Assembly: GCA_015064785.1 (NCBI GenBank)
Contig: SVRM01000030.1
Span: 1 to 39,705 of the forward strand
Length of the DNA stretch: 39,705 nucleotides
Origin: Oscillospiraceae bacterium
Lineage (GTDB): Bacteria; Bacillota; Clostridia; Oscillospirales; CAG-272
Direction of reading: 5' to 3'
The notes under the pieces were generated by a model that was not told where the DNA came from, ran no database searches, and worked only from the letters and a program-made list of their open reading frames with translations. This document shows, piece by piece, positions 9,608 through 18,741 of this stretch. How positions within the stretch are numbered: position 1 is the stretch's first letter; each line of letters begins with the position of its first letter. Position numbers and translations under genes: made by a program.

Positions 9608-10470
9608 CTGAAATCATGCATCGAAAGCCATGTGTCGGGTACATTGCGTGCCGCACGCACCGCATCGATCAGCGCAAGTACTTCCAGTGTTTCCTCCGCA
9701 GGTACCGGTGAAATTCCGGTCACAAAAAAGTCCAGAATCGCCTTCATTGTCGGAATATAGAAGTCCTCACTTGCCAGACGCGCACCGTTGGTGCCATCGG
9801 ACACCATGAAGTTGAACTCTGCCCAGGGGTTCGGCGATTGCAGAAAGCTCGCCATCCGTCCCCCGCCCCAGTCAATCATCATCTGCGTGACATTGTCGCC
9901 GGCAGAAAACGCCTTGACCCGCTGTGCACCAATGCCCATCAGCGCGACAATCGGTTCAAACTGATGCACCGCATAATTGTCAAGTGAGTGCGGTCCGACC
10001 GTTGATACAAACCGCGGCTTCGGATGCGATTCCAGATACGCGGTAATACTCGGGCAATAGCGCTGTGCCGAGGTGGACAGTACAGGCGTGTGATGCTGTT
10101 CTGCCAGAGCAAACAGACGCTTGCCCGATGCGGTATCCGCCGCAAAGGTTTTGTCAACGAACGTCGGTTTTCCGCTTTGCAGGGGCAACACGGCAATTTC
10201 ATTGTGCAGACGTGCATCATCCGCACCGATGACCATGATGGCGTCCACTGCGTCCAGAAACGCCGCAGGATCGGTATGTCGGCGAATATCACGCTGTGCA
10301 CACCAGTCCGCCGTCGTTGTTCCGCCCGGCAGATCATAGAACGCGTAAGCATCGGTCACAGCGGCATCAAAGCCGAACTGCGCAATCGCCTCCCGCAGAA
10401 AACCGGGATAGTAATTTGCGTGCCAGTTGTCAAGATAAGCGTCCCAGAATCCGATTTTCAGCACGTTCAC
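9604..10470 (-). CDS. Gfo/Idh/MocA-like oxidoreductase
   Basis: Rossmann-type N-terminus with DAVDAIMVIGADDARLHNEIAVLPLQSGKPTFVDKTFAADTASGKRLFALAEQHHTPVLSTSAQRYCP; 4-nt overlap with the downstream ThuA gene. Confidence 0.75.
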   Translation of the reverse strand: MNVLKIGFWDAYLDNWHANYYPGFLREAIAQFGFDAAVTDAYAFYDLPGGTTTADWCAQRDIRRHTDPAAFLDAVDAIMVIGADDARLHNEIAVLPLQSGKPTFVDKTFAADTASGKRLFALAEQHHTPVLSTSAQRYCPSITAYLESHPKPRFVSTVGPHSLDNYAVHQFEPIVALMGIGAQRVKAFSAGDNVTQMMIDWGGGRMASFLQSPNPWAEFNFMVSDGTNGARLASEDFYIPTMKAILDFFVTGISPVPAEETLEVLALIDAVRAARNVPDTWLSMHDFR

Positions 10471-10706
10471 CCCTCCTTCGGCGCATGGACCTCTTCGTCA
10501 TAACGCATGGCATACGCCATCTTCGTCTGACGTGAATAATAGCGATCCGCCGCCATCAGTGCGATTGCCGCGACACAGCGCAGCTCGCCAAGCTCTTCTT
10601 CCGTTTTCGCTCCGAACGTGTCACGAAATGTTCCGTTCTCTTCCTTCAGCTCATGCATGATTTCATCAAGCAAACTCATATAATCCGCACGGTTCATAAA
10701 TTGCAT
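10467..10706 (-). CDS. Small hypothetical protein (79 aa)
   Basis: ORF overlapping both flanking operon genes; no recognised family. Confidence 0.55.
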   Translation of the reverse strand: MQFMNRADYMSLLDEIMHELKEENGTFRDTFGAKTEEELGELRCVAAIALMAADRYYSRQTKMAYAMRYDEEVHAPKEG

Positions 10707-11209
10707 CTCCCAAACTGTGTAATATAGCTGTACAAATAGCTGTCGTGGTAACTGCCGCCGAAAAAGCGGTATGCGCGCATGGTTCCCTCACAGACAAAGC
10801 CGTTCATTTCAAGAATCCGCTGACCGGCAATGTTCTCCGTGTCCGTATCGGCTTCGATGCGCGCAATGGGGTAATTTTCGCAGAGATAGTCCCGCAGCAT
10901 CCCAAGTACCTGCGTACCGATGCCGCATCCGCGATTGTCGGGCAGAAGAATCATACCCACACGTGCAAGACCTTCACGGACAAAGGTCACCTGTGCAAGG
11001 CCAACCGGTTCTCCCTGCTCCTCGATGAGCAGAAATCCTCCCCCCTCCGACCAGAATCCATCCTCTCCGAACGCCTGAATCACCGCGGTCGGTGACTGAA
11101 AGCGGAAGCCCTGATAGGAGCCATATACCGTCGGGCTTGCGCAGAAGCAGACAAATTCAAGATCGGTATCCTCAATGCAGCGGATACAGATGTCTCCGTG
11201 TTCCAGCAT
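10694..11209 (-). CDS. GNAT family N-acetyltransferase
   Basis: VGMILLPDNRGCGIGTQVLGMLRDYLCENYPIARIEADTDTENIAGQRILEMNGFVCEGTMRAYRFFGGSYHDSYLYS. Confidence 0.88.
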   Translation of the reverse strand: MLEHGDICIRCIEDTDLEFVCFCASPTVYGSYQGFRFQSPTAVIQAFGEDGFWSEGGGFLLIEEQGEPVGLAQVTFVREGLARVGMILLPDNRGCGIGTQVLGMLRDYLCENYPIARIEADTDTENIAGQRILEMNGFVCEGTMRAYRFFGGSYHDSYLYSYITQFGRCNL

Positions 11210-11367
11210 AAGCCAACCTCCTTTTTTCTATCATTATACAGGATTTTTCATCACAGCGCAAGGGGTTTACGAAGAATTTACGAAAAAGACTTGCACTTTC
11301 TCAAAAGATGTGTTACAATATTCTCACGGCGTATGCCGGGCAATCCCAACGGAAGGCAGGTACGGTT

Positions 11368-11949
11368 ATGACAGAAACATTGCAGGCGCCTCTGCGTGAA
11401 ATGAGCGACATCAAAATATTCATTCTGTTCCTCATGGACGGGATCGGTCGTCCGATGGACTTCATCGAAATCAACGACATCGTGATTCAGAACGGTGTTG
11501 TCCGTCCGTTTGATTTCTGTGTCGCGTTTCCCGATCTTCTGGAAACCGGACACATTGTCATGGAGGAAACGCCGCAGGGCGAACGGTATTCCGTCACCAA
11601 CATCGGACGCGAGGCGGCACACAGCCTCGGTGGGAAAATTTTACACACCACCATGGACAAAGCATTGCAGAATGCCATTCTGCTGCTGAATCTCCGCAAA
11701 ACCGGCGGCGGGTATCGCTACTCCATCGAAGCCCTCCCGACAGGAAAGTTCTTGTTCCACCTGTACTATTCGGAAAACGGTACGGATACCATAACGCTGT
11801 CGGTTCTTACAGACACTGCGAAGGAAGCCGAGAACATGGAGATTGAATTTGAGCAGCATCCGGAGCTGTTCCGTCGTGCACTTCTCTCCCTTCTGACCAA
11901 CAGTGCCGCTCCGATTGACGAATATAAGCCCTATCATCTGATTCCATAA
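11368..11949 (+). CDS. DUF4364 family protein
   Basis: MSDIKIFILFLMDGIGRPMDFIEINDIVIQNGVVRPFDFCVAFPDLLETGHI... matches the DUF4364 pattern; start moved to MTETLQ. Confidence 0.8.
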   Translation: MTETLQAPLREMSDIKIFILFLMDGIGRPMDFIEINDIVIQNGVVRPFDFCVAFPDLLETGHIVMEETPQGERYSVTNIGREAAHSLGGKILHTTMDKALQNAILLLNLRKTGGGYRYSIEALPTGKFLFHLYYSENGTDTITLSVLTDTAKEAENMEIEFEQHPELFRRALLSLLTNSAAPIDEYKPYHLIP

Positions 11950-11956
11950 AAAACAC

Positions 11957-12002
11957 GGGGATATTGCATCTGCACATGCTTGTTTGCAGATACAATATCC
12001 CC
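11957..12002. terminator. Bidirectional terminator
   Basis: Long hairpin ggggatattg-c-atctgca...tgcagat-a-caatatcccc with flanking A and T tracts, between convergent genes. Confidence 0.8.
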
Positions 12003-12011
12003 ATTTCTTTT

Positions 12012-12548
12012 TTATTGCCGGAACAGAAGTGCACCAAAATAGGTGACAGTGTCCGCGCCGTTGATATAGCGAATCCCGGCATTCTGTGCAAGCTCGCTGA
12101 CAACAAACCCATACCCCTCCAGCGAAGGATGCAGCTTTGACGGAAACCGGCACGGTGCCGATGGATACGTACATGTCTCACACCGTCCGCAGCCCTCGTT
12201 GGACAGCAGATGATAATCGGACAGCAGCGGTTTCAATTCAGCATCGAATGCATCCACCGTTTTTTTGAATGCCTGAAGTCCCGCCGTCATTCCTTCAAAA
12301 TCGAAGGAGTCTTCAAGATCATATTTACAGGAGAACAGCAGCATGGTATGATACTGCTCCACACGCCGCTGACACTCCGCCAATGTACCAACCGCCGGCG
12401 GACATGCCCATGTTTTCCCATAATTGCAGCAGGTATTCTGCTCGCAGATGCGACGGACCTCCGGATAGTACCGCAGGTGATTCATATCAACAGATCCAAT
12501 CTCCCAGAACCCGATACGCCGGGCAATGTCAATAATCTTATTCTTCAT
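12012..12548 (-). CDS. DUF2284 family (predicted metal-binding, Cys-rich) protein
   Basis: CNYGKTWACPPAVGT...GCGRCETCTYPSAPCRFPSKLHPSLEGYG; start at MKNKIID because the longer ORF runs into the tRNA. Confidence 0.82.
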   Translation of the reverse strand: MKNKIIDIARRIGFWEIGSVDMNHLRYYPEVRRICEQNTCCNYGKTWACPPAVGTLAECQRRVEQYHTMLLFSCKYDLEDSFDFEGMTAGLQAFKKTVDAFDAELKPLLSDYHLLSNEGCGRCETCTYPSAPCRFPSKLHPSLEGYGFVVSELAQNAGIRYINGADTVTYFGALLFRQ

Positions 12549-12566
12549 ATCTGTTTTCCTTTTCTG

Positions 12567-12602
12567 ATAAAACAAAAATCCGCCTTTTGTAAGACGGATT
12601 TC
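12567..12602 (-). terminator. Terminator of the tRNA cluster
   Basis: Minus strand aaatccgtc-ttacaaaa-ggcggatttttt. Confidence 0.7.
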
Positions 12603-12605
12603 ATG

Positions 12606-12683
12606 TGGGGTGAGTAATGGGGTTCGAACCCACGACCTCCAGGGCCACAACCTGGCGCTCTAACCAACTGAGCTATACCCACC
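12606..12683 (-). tRNA. tRNA-His(GTG), CCA encoded
   Basis: Cloverleaf on minus strand; anticodon stem ccagg-ttgtggc-cctgg; extra 5' G and C73; encoded CCA. Confidence 0.95.
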
Positions 12684-12686
12684 ATA

Positions 12687-12763
12687 TGGCGCACCCTGGG
12701 AGACTCGAACTCTCGACCTACTGCTTAGAAGGCAGTTGCTCTATCCAGCTGAGCTAAGGGTGC
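12687..12763 (-). tRNA. tRNA-Arg(TCT), CCA encoded
   Basis: Minus strand gcacccttagctcagctggatagagcaactgccttctaagcagtaggtcgagagttcgagtctcccagggtgcgcca; anticodon TCT. Confidence 0.95.
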
Positions 12764-12809
12764 TTTTTTGAATATCCTTATCCGTTGCTGAAAATCGAAT
12801 AAAGATGTA

Positions 12810-12883
<74 letters not shown>

Positions 12884-13001
12884 ATGTCGGAGTTCGTACG
12901 CAGTGTTTTCTCTCGACTGCTTTTATATTATACCACAAGCCCATGGTTTTGTCAATAGGTTTCTTCAAAATTTTTCTTTTTTTCGCAGGTTTCCAATCAT
13001 C

Positions 13002-13030
13002 TTGACGGGACTATGAATCCATGATATAAT
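13002..13030 (+). promoter_or_regulatory. Promoter upstream of ORF 13057
   Basis: TTGACG - 17 nt - TATAAT. Confidence 0.75.
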
Positions 13031-13056
13031 ATAACCATAATATACAGGAGGATGTC

Positions 13057-13887
13057 ATGACACTTTATGAATTGATGCTGCGCACCAATCACCATCTGCT
13101 CTGTAATCGGAAACCGTATTTAACCGACACACAGAAAATCTACATTGTCAAACGATTCCTTTCCGCGCAGTCTTCCCGTGAGGAATGTCAACGCTTCTGG
13201 CGCAGCGTTCGATTTCCCGGAAATCGGGACAGCTCCGGTCGCCGGATGTACCCGGAGTTCTTCATTCCACCGTACAATGACGGAAAGAAATACCGTTCCA
13301 TTCTCGGTCAGATGCCGGCAACACATATTTTCTCCTCCAATCTCTATGAGCTTGAGATCATCCGATTACTTGCCTGTTTCGCCCCCGACAGCAAAGACGT
13401 TCAAACCATCCTCAATTCCACCCTAGCGCGGTTGAAAACGACCTGCTTCGGTTATCAGGATGACGGACTTGGCGAATGTTTTGACACCTCACTCGTCGTG
13501 CTTCGTTTCCTTGCCGCGGCAGCACCGGATCAGACCGACTGGATACAGTCGCGCATTGACGTCTATCACAAATATTTCGCCCAGAAGCGCCGCCCGTGGC
13601 AAACAGAATGGTATTTCCGTCTTTGCCTATCCGAGCTGCCGGATGAAATTGCAATCCCCGAATTATGGAAACAGCAAAACGAGCTGTACCGTCTCCGCAC
13701 ACAAATACAAATAAAAGCTGACCATGACAACACAGAACAGTGTGCGCTGAAAGCTGCCATTTTGGACCGTTGTATTGCCCGCATCACCTATTTACAATCC
13801 ATAGGAGTTCCCATATGCAAACCATCATATCCATCTGCCAAAGCATCCTCACCGTCTGGCAATTCCCCGCACTTGCCATTCTCATAA
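13057..13887 (+). CDS. Hypothetical protein
   Basis: 276-aa ORF with SD caggaggatgtc before ATG and a clear promoter; no recognised domain; C-terminal ~24 aa overlaps the DUF1294 gene in another frame. Confidence 0.7.
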   Translation: MTLYELMLRTNHHLLCNRKPYLTDTQKIYIVKRFLSAQSSREECQRFWRSVRFPGNRDSSGRRMYPEFFIPPYNDGKKYRSILGQMPATHIFSSNLYELEIIRLLACFAPDSKDVQTILNSTLARLKTTCFGYQDDGLGECFDTSLVVLRFLAAAAPDQTDWIQSRIDVYHKYFAQKRRPWQTEWYFRLCLSELPDEIAIPELWKQQNELYRLRTQIQIKADHDNTEQCALKAAILDRCIARITYLQSIGVPICKPSYPSAKASSPSGNSPHLPFS

Positions 13888-14132
13888 TCTCCTTCATCAC
13901 CTTCTGCCTCTACGGCATCGACAAGTGGAAGGCGCAGCACAACCGATACCGCATCTCCGAAAAAACACTTCTGCTGACCGCGGCGTGCTTCGGCGGACTT
14001 GGTGCATTTCTCGGAATGCGCGTTTTCCGGCACAAGACAAAGCATTGGTATTTTCAGGTGTTTGTCCCGCTGTTCATGATATTGCAGATGGCATTGATTG
14101 CCGCTGTGATCATTCTCGGGTGTCTGCTTTGA
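13815..14132 (+). CDS. DUF1294 family small membrane protein
   Basis: FCLYGIDKWKAQHNRYRISEKTLLLTAACFGGLGAFLGMRVFRHKTKHWYFQVFVPL is characteristic of DUF1294; SD ataggag. Confidence 0.9.
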   Translation: MQTIISICQSILTVWQFPALAILIISFITFCLYGIDKWKAQHNRYRISEKTLLLTAACFGGLGAFLGMRVFRHKTKHWYFQVFVPLFMILQMALIAAVIILGCLL

Positions 14133-14260
14133 CGGATTTCGTCTTCTCAATTCCGGATTGTTTTTTTCTCGCAAAATCATAGATGGACATGCAGCAACAT
14201 CTGTGCTATAATAATACCAACGGAACGGTACCGCCGGAATACATCAACAGGAGAACCCAC

Positions 14261-15361
14261 ATGTCAATCGGACAAACCATCAAACAGCTTCGCCGTCAGG
14301 CGAATATCACACAGGAAACCCTCGCAGAACAGCTGTCGATCTCCCCGCAGGCAGTCAGCCGCTGGGAAACAGATGCCGCTGTTCCCGATCTTTCGCTGAT
14401 ACCGGCACTCTGCGGCATTTTCAATGTGACATCCGATGAGCTGCTCGGCATTGATCTGTCGCGTCGGAATGCAGAGGTTGAAACGTTGCTGGCACAGGGT
14501 TATGAAATCCTCTGCAGCGGAGACTTTGCGGCAGCAGCATTCTTTTTTGCCGATGCACACCGAAAATTCCCGCGCGCCCACGCCATCACCCAGCGCTATG
14601 CCGATGCGCTGATCAATGTATACAGCCGCCGGGGCGAGAAGAATTATGACGATGTCATCTCCATGTGCGAGCAGGTTCTCGCGGAATGCACGGATGATGC
14701 TATCCGCCGCGAAACCGTGCTGACGCTCGGTACTGCTTACAACTACGCCGGCAAACAGGAGGAATACGACCGACTGACCGACGCAATGACCCCGCACTGC
14801 TTTTGCCGCGAACATTTCCTGATGTGGAACTGGACGGGCATGGGGACAAAAGGTTATGAACAGCGCCGCGAGTACATCTTTGCGCTGATTCACGATCTCA
14901 TCACCGCGCTGATGCTGAATACCGAGCAGTTTGACGATGACGGAAAGCGCTTCTATTCCGCCGAAGAACGTGATATACTCCGTCGACAAACGCTTTCCGC
15001 AGCGGATGTACTCTACCCGGACGGTGACTATCAGAGCCTTGCCCAGATTTTGCAGAACGTCAGCGACTGGCTCTGTCAGGATGCCCTGAGAAGAAAGGAT
15101 TTTGATGCCGCGCTGGACGCATTGGAACGCTCCTGTGATTTTGTGATTCATTTCGACACCTATGATTTTGATACAGCACACACGTCCCTGCCCCTGCGCG
15201 GATTCTCCGACGGCGGATGGATCATGGAGGCAGACGGCAACCGGTCAGCCGTCATGCTGGAAATACTCCAAACCGATCACGATCTTGACCCCATCCGCGA
15301 TGATCCGCGCTTTGCGGCGATCATCGAACGGCTCGAACAAACGGCCCAAAAGCCATCATAA
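14261..15361 (+). CDS. XRE-family transcriptional regulator with C-terminal TPR-like region
   Basis: IGQTIKQLRRQANITQETLAEQLSISPQAVSRWETDAAVPDLSLIPALCGIFNVTSDELLGI. Confidence 0.88.
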   Translation: MSIGQTIKQLRRQANITQETLAEQLSISPQAVSRWETDAAVPDLSLIPALCGIFNVTSDELLGIDLSRRNAEVETLLAQGYEILCSGDFAAAAFFFADAHRKFPRAHAITQRYADALINVYSRRGEKNYDDVISMCEQVLAECTDDAIRRETVLTLGTAYNYAGKQEEYDRLTDAMTPHCFCREHFLMWNWTGMGTKGYEQRREYIFALIHDLITALMLNTEQFDDDGKRFYSAEERDILRRQTLSAADVLYPDGDYQSLAQILQNVSDWLCQDALRRKDFDAALDALERSCDFVIHFDTYDFDTAHTSLPLRGFSDGGWIMEADGNRSAVMLEILQTDHDLDPIRDDPRFAAIIERLEQTAQKPS

Positions 15362-15365
15362 CAGC

Positions 15366-15404
15366 CAAAACCCGCTCCGATCACGGAACGGGTTTTGCTT
15401 TTTT
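15366..15404. terminator. Terminator between convergent genes
   Basis: aaaacccgctccgatcacggaacgggttttgctttttttt. Confidence 0.75.
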
Positions 15405-15421
15405 TTGCAATATTTGATCTG

Positions 15422-16633
15422 TTATGAAAGAATTGTACAGAGGACATCCACCATCGTCTCCATGTCCTCAACACAGGCATACTCAAAGCGGGAATGGTAA
15501 TTCTCTCCGCCGGTGGACAGGTTCGGACACGGCAGTCCCTCAAAGGACAGACGCGCACCGTCCGTACCGCCGCGGATCGGAACAAATTCCGGCTCCACAC
15601 CGTTGGCTCGCATTGCCTCTGCCGCACGCTCGACGATGAACATCTTGTCCGCAAGCATTTCTTTCATGTTGTAATAGGAATCGCGCATCACAAGCTCACA
15701 CGGATCGGAACCTGCAATTGCACGCCACTTGGCATTGACCGCTTCCACCGCTGCTGCAAGGACCTGTTTCTTTTCCTCAAACAATGTCTTGTCATGATCT
15801 CGTATGATATACCGCAGCTCGGCATGTTCGCAGTCACCAGACAGATCGGTCAGATGGAAGAAGCCTTCGTACCCTTCCGTGCAGGCGGGAATCTGTTCTG
15901 CCGGCAGAAGTGCATTGATCTCACAGGCAAGCAGTGCCGCATTGACCATCTTATTTTTGGAGTCGCCCGGATGAATCGAACGTCCCGTGATCACAATCTC
16001 CGCGCCTGCCGCGTTGAAGTTCTCATATTCAATACCGCCAAGAGAACCGCCGTCCACGGTATACGCAAAATCAGCGCCGAAACCGGCAACATCAAACAGA
16101 TCTGCACCGCGGCCGATCTCCTCGTCGGGCGTAAATGCGACCTTGACAACGCCGTGCGGTTTGCCGGATGCAATCAGCCGCTCCAGCGCACAGACAATCT
16201 CTGCACACCCCGCCTTATCGTCCGCACCAAGCAGCGTGGTACCGTCGGTCACGATCAGATGCTTACCGCGGTATTTTGCCATCCCCGGGTAATCACGCTC
16301 TGACAGAACGATGTTCTGCTCAGGATGCAGAACGATATCCGTACCGTCATAGTACACCTCTCTTGCGCGAATCGGCGCATCGGCACACGCATCGGAGGTA
16401 TCCATATGCGCAATCAAACCGATCACAGGTCGTGCTTCATCGGTGTTTGCGGCAAGGGTCGCGTAGACATAACAATGCTCGTCACAGAACACCTCCAGGC
16501 CCAGCGCACGGAGATCACGGTACAGCCGTTTTGCAAGCTCCCACTGCTTGTCGGACGACGGGCAATTCTCCGACGCTTCAATGGACATCGTTGGATAGGA
16601 CACATAATCAAGGAATAACTCTTTTACATTCAT
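15422..16633 (-). CDS. pepT: Peptidase T (tripeptide aminopeptidase)
   Basis: IGLIAHMDTSDA, GTTLLGADDKAGCAEIV, FTPDEEIGRGADLFD, PIRGGTDGARLSFEGLPCPNLSTGGENYHSRFEY. Confidence 0.93.
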   Translation of the reverse strand: MNVKELFLDYVSYPTMSIEASENCPSSDKQWELAKRLYRDLRALGLEVFCDEHCYVYATLAANTDEARPVIGLIAHMDTSDACADAPIRAREVYYDGTDIVLHPEQNIVLSERDYPGMAKYRGKHLIVTDGTTLLGADDKAGCAEIVCALERLIASGKPHGVVKVAFTPDEEIGRGADLFDVAGFGADFAYTVDGGSLGGIEYENFNAAGAEIVITGRSIHPGDSKNKMVNAALLACEINALLPAEQIPACTEGYEGFFHLTDLSGDCEHAELRYIIRDHDKTLFEEKKQVLAAAVEAVNAKWRAIAGSDPCELVMRDSYYNMKEMLADKMFIVERAAEAMRANGVEPEFVPIRGGTDGARLSFEGLPCPNLSTGGENYHSRFEYACVEDMETMVDVLCTILS

Positions 16634-16660
16634 TTTTCTTCTCCGTTTTCAGTCAGAAAA

Positions 16661-16687
16661 CCGTGCAGTACGGTCAGCACTGCACGG
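16661..16687 (-). terminator. Terminator downstream of the SseB-domain gene
   Basis: Minus strand ccgtgcagt-...-actgcacgg followed by ttttc. Confidence 0.6.
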
Positions 16688-16696
16688 TCATGTTCC

Positions 16697-18055
16697 TTAT
16701 TTGTTGTTCTTGTTGACAATCGGAACGAAGGGCGTATCTGCCGGAGCTTCGTCACCGCCGACTTCAGCCGGTGCCTCAAGCGTTTCCGGAACGTCACTGT
16801 TCTGTTCCGCATCGGGCATATGCTCAGCCTTCCATTCGCGGAACTTTTCAACCTGAGCAAAACGCTCTTCGCCGCAAGGCATTGCGCACTTGGACTTCAT
16901 GTTGATGAGAATACCGTCGAGCTTGACCTCACGTACCATCTTGATGATGTCATCCAGCGGAACAACCGCAGCCTTGAACTGATCCTTGTCGGAAACAAAT
17001 TCCATACCGTTTGTGAAAACAGGCAGGAAGTTCTTTTCGATGGTTTCCTCGGCAGCCTCTGTCTTTGCCGCTTCCTCAGCGCCTTCCGCCGCCGGTGCAG
17101 CAGGCTTCTTCTGGGACATCTTAATCATTGCGGGAATCACCTTGCCGTCGGGCATGGTCTTGGTGGGAACCAGGAAGCGCGTATCGGACAGCGCTTCAAC
17201 GACACGGCTTTCCATGAAGGACAGCGTCTTTGCAACCGCTTCCTTGAACTTTTCGGGATCGGAACGGTCCATGTTGTTGGGCGTACGCAGGAACTGGTAC
17301 AGGTTGGTAATGGCGAAGTCCAGTCTCGGGTTGCCGTAGATGAGATTGTTCTTCTGACCGATATAAGCACTGTGCTTGACGATTTCTTTGATCGGAATCA
17401 TGCCCTGACGCTTTTCCGCATCAAAGAACATGATGATCGGGTAACCGAGCACCTGCAGCTCCTGGAATACGGACTTTTCGTTTTCACGGTTGAACTGGTC
17501 ACGGGTAAAGGTAGAAACGAGCAGCGGAATGTTTCTCTTTCTGTATTCGTTTGCAAGCTCCATGGCGACAGCCTTGTCCTCAAACATCTGCAAGAAGCTG
17601 TACTGGAAGACATACGGCTTGTTGGTTTCGCCGCAGTACATGCAGTAAAGCTCTTCCGCACCGAGCATACGGGCGATCAGCTCATCGCGGCGGCGTTCGT
17701 TGCGTTCCTTGCGGTAGCGAACATATTTGCCGTAGTCGATGGATTCCACACGGTCCTTTTTGCGGACACCGTCACGTTCTGCAAGCAGACGGTCGGTCGG
17801 GATGTCGGTACGGAGCTTCTGTGCAAGCTCATCGAGCTTTTCCAGATCGGTATCCTTCCAGTTGTATTCTTCTTCCGTAATGCCGAACAGAGCGGACGGA
17901 TCGGTACCGGGCGTCCAGGTTTCCGGATCGGTCATGATGATGTGGGTGGGGTCGATGACACGCATTGCGAATTCTTCCGCACCGTTGGGACCGACAAGAC
18001 CGACAGCATATTTCAGCTCGTCATTGACGTATGTTGTTTTGAATCTGAGTTCCAT
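16697..18055 (-). CDS. SseB-domain-containing protein with uncharacterised N-terminal region
   Basis: C-terminal RFLVPTKTMPDGKVIPAMIKM...FLPVFTNGMEFVSDKDQFKAAVVPLDDIIKMVREVKLDGILINMKS fits SseB; N-terminal region contains CMYCG; good SD. Confidence 0.72.
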   Translation of the reverse strand: MELRFKTTYVNDELKYAVGLVGPNGAEEFAMRVIDPTHIIMTDPETWTPGTDPSALFGITEEEYNWKDTDLEKLDELAQKLRTDIPTDRLLAERDGVRKKDRVESIDYGKYVRYRKERNERRRDELIARMLGAEELYCMYCGETNKPYVFQYSFLQMFEDKAVAMELANEYRKRNIPLLVSTFTRDQFNRENEKSVFQELQVLGYPIIMFFDAEKRQGMIPIKEIVKHSAYIGQKNNLIYGNPRLDFAITNLYQFLRTPNNMDRSDPEKFKEAVAKTLSFMESRVVEALSDTRFLVPTKTMPDGKVIPAMIKMSQKKPAAPAAEGAEEAAKTEAAEETIEKNFLPVFTNGMEFVSDKDQFKAAVVPLDDIIKMVREVKLDGILINMKSKCAMPCGEERFAQVEKFREWKAEHMPDAEQNSDVPETLEAPAEVGGDEAPADTPFVPIVNKNNK

Positions 18056-18180
18056 GTTGTGATGTATCCTTTCGGGGTATATTCCTCAATATTTGCTTTT
18101 TATTATACCATAGTTTTGCTGAAATTGCAAATGGTTTTGTGAATATTTTTCGTTTTTTCGTGAAAATTTACGGATTATTT

Positions 18181-18741
18181 TTATTTTTCCCGCATAGAGA
18201 GCAGGGTTTGCGTCAGTTTTTCAGGCATATCGCCGAAATTGCGCTCATTGTTGACAATGACATCCGCCCATTTCTGCGACGGGACAGAATATTCCGCTTC
18301 TCTGTAACGTACACAGGCAAGGTAATAACCGCCGATAAATTCGGGGGTCTGTCTCTTCAGCGTGATATTGCGGCAGATTCTGCGGTAAATGCGCGTTTCA
18401 ATCTCTGCCCACACAAAAATCTTATAATCCAGCCGTTCCCTGACCGCGTCGATGCAGAAGATGAAAGCGCCGTCCGCAATGATAAAGTCAAGATCATCCC
18501 GCGCACGCAGTGCATCCAGCTCGGCGCACATGCCGTCGGCGTCAATGGAGGTCGGGTGGTTCCAGTCCGGATATTCCTCCCCGTCCAGAGGAGATACAAT
18601 TTTGGGCAGTTCTTTTTTGTAATACTTATCCGCGTTGACAACCACAGCATTCGGCAGTGTCTTGGCAAGATTGTCCGCCAGCGTCGATTTGCCCGAACCG
18701 GACGGACCGGAAATGCCGATGACGATCGGTTTACGACTCAT
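18181..18741 (-). CDS. Uridine kinase-like P-loop kinase
   Basis: MSRKPIVIGISGPSGSGKSTLADNLAK (Walker A), VVNADKYYKKE, DFIIADGAFIFC. Confidence 0.82.
   Translation of the reverse strand: MSRKPIVIGISGPSGSGKSTLADNLAKTLPNAVVVNADKYYKKELPKIVSPLDGEEYPDWNHPTSIDADGMCAELDALRARDDLDFIIADGAFIFCIDAVRERLDYKIFVWAEIETRIYRRICRNITLKRQTPEFIGGYYLACVRYREAEYSVPSQKWADVIVNNERNFGDMPEKLTQTLLSMREK

Noticed and set aside
11264-11288. tttacgaa-gaa-tttacgaa direct repeat upstream of the DUF4364 gene as a second binding site for the HTH-GH51 protein
   Set aside because: Only matches one half of the 38896-38913 palindrome, is a direct rather than inverted repeat, and could be chance in AT-rich DNA.
16820-18142. 440-aa plus-strand ORF
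   Set aside because: Antisense shadow of the SseB-domain gene; composition artefact.
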